DNA of 5,604 bases from positions 1 through 5,604 of the forward strand of contig JAIOIM010000303.1 of NCBI GenBank assembly GCA_019912505.1, written 5' to 3'. Below are positions 5,525-5,604 of the stretch, piece after piece. A program made the translations under genes and the position numbers. This DNA is from Ignavibacteriaceae bacterium (lineage in GTDB: Bacteria; Bacteroidota; Ignavibacteria; Ignavibacteriales; Ignavibacteriaceae). The first letter of the stretch is position 1; each line of letters begins with the position of its first letter. The notes below the pieces were generated by a model. It did not search any database. It saw only the letters and a program-made list of their open reading frames with translations, and had not been told where the DNA came from.

Positions 5525-5604
5525 TTATTTCATATTCTTATCCATATCTTCCAACGGTAGAATGGGCATGGGTATTCCGTTGTTCTGAAGACGGAGTTTT
5601 ATAT
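5525..5604 (-). CDS. C-terminal end of an unrecognised protein, 5'-partial
   Basis: One minus-strand frame entering from the right edge gives 25 codons and a TAA, ending NNGIPMPILPLEDMDKNMK. The residue mix looks protein-like, and the other two frames on this strand stop within a few to about 20 codons. The spacing to the lipoprotein gene (51 bp) and shared strand fit an operon. It is too short to assign a family, and an open frame of 25 codons could be chance. Confidence 0.4.
   Translation of the reverse strand, partial: IKLRLQNNGIPMPILPLEDMDKNMK

Overview
The window looks like a chromosomal piece of a low-GC member of the Bacteroidota/Chlorobiota/Ignavibacteriota (FCB) group, most like Ignavibacteria. 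The main clue is a C-terminal type IX secretion (T9SS) sorting domain carrying the NYPNPFNPVT motif. Supporting clues are an AT-rich intergenic background, an 8-bladed PQQ-type propeller protein opening with a WPxxHxDxQRTGRS-like segment, and a small DUF4440-like lipoprotein. The assignment rests on sequence style and recalled families, not on a search.

Layout, left to right. (1) 1-1119, + strand: the 3' part of a secreted beta-propeller protein whose true start lies left of the window. (2) 1131-2315, + strand: a FnIII/T9SS-sorted secreted protein, 11 bp downstream and probably in the same operon. It is interrupted by two in-frame stops (TAG at 1278, TAA at 2169), while the reading frame is otherwise intact through the whole sorting domain. 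I annotate it as a pseudogene. (3) 2316-3330: about 1 kb with no convincing gene but many small hairpins, an orphan terminator-like palindrome, and a patch of short direct and inverted repeats. (4) 3331-4671, + strand: a complete hexameric glutamate dehydrogenase, followed by a strong intrinsic terminator (4691-4729). (5) 4746-4968: a 211-bp non-coding element with 17/19-matching terminal inverted repeats and a 6-bp target duplication (AGTTAT). Inside it are two modules that can fold as three-way junctions around a perfect 28-bp palindrome. This is a MITE-like insertion between convergent genes. (6) 5009-5473, - strand: a small lipoprotein with an NTF2-like (DUF4440/SnoaL-type) fold. (7) 5525-5604, - strand: the last 25 codons of an unrecognised gene that may be co-transcribed with the lipoprotein.

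Functionally, the left pair belongs to the exported surface or extracellular repertoire and the middle gene to central nitrogen metabolism. The glutamate dehydrogenase has the coenzyme-pocket residues of NAD-specific clostridial GDH, so the usual label 'NADP-specific' may be wrong. I see no defence system, CRISPR array, rRNA or tRNA. The most unusual item is the MITE-like element.
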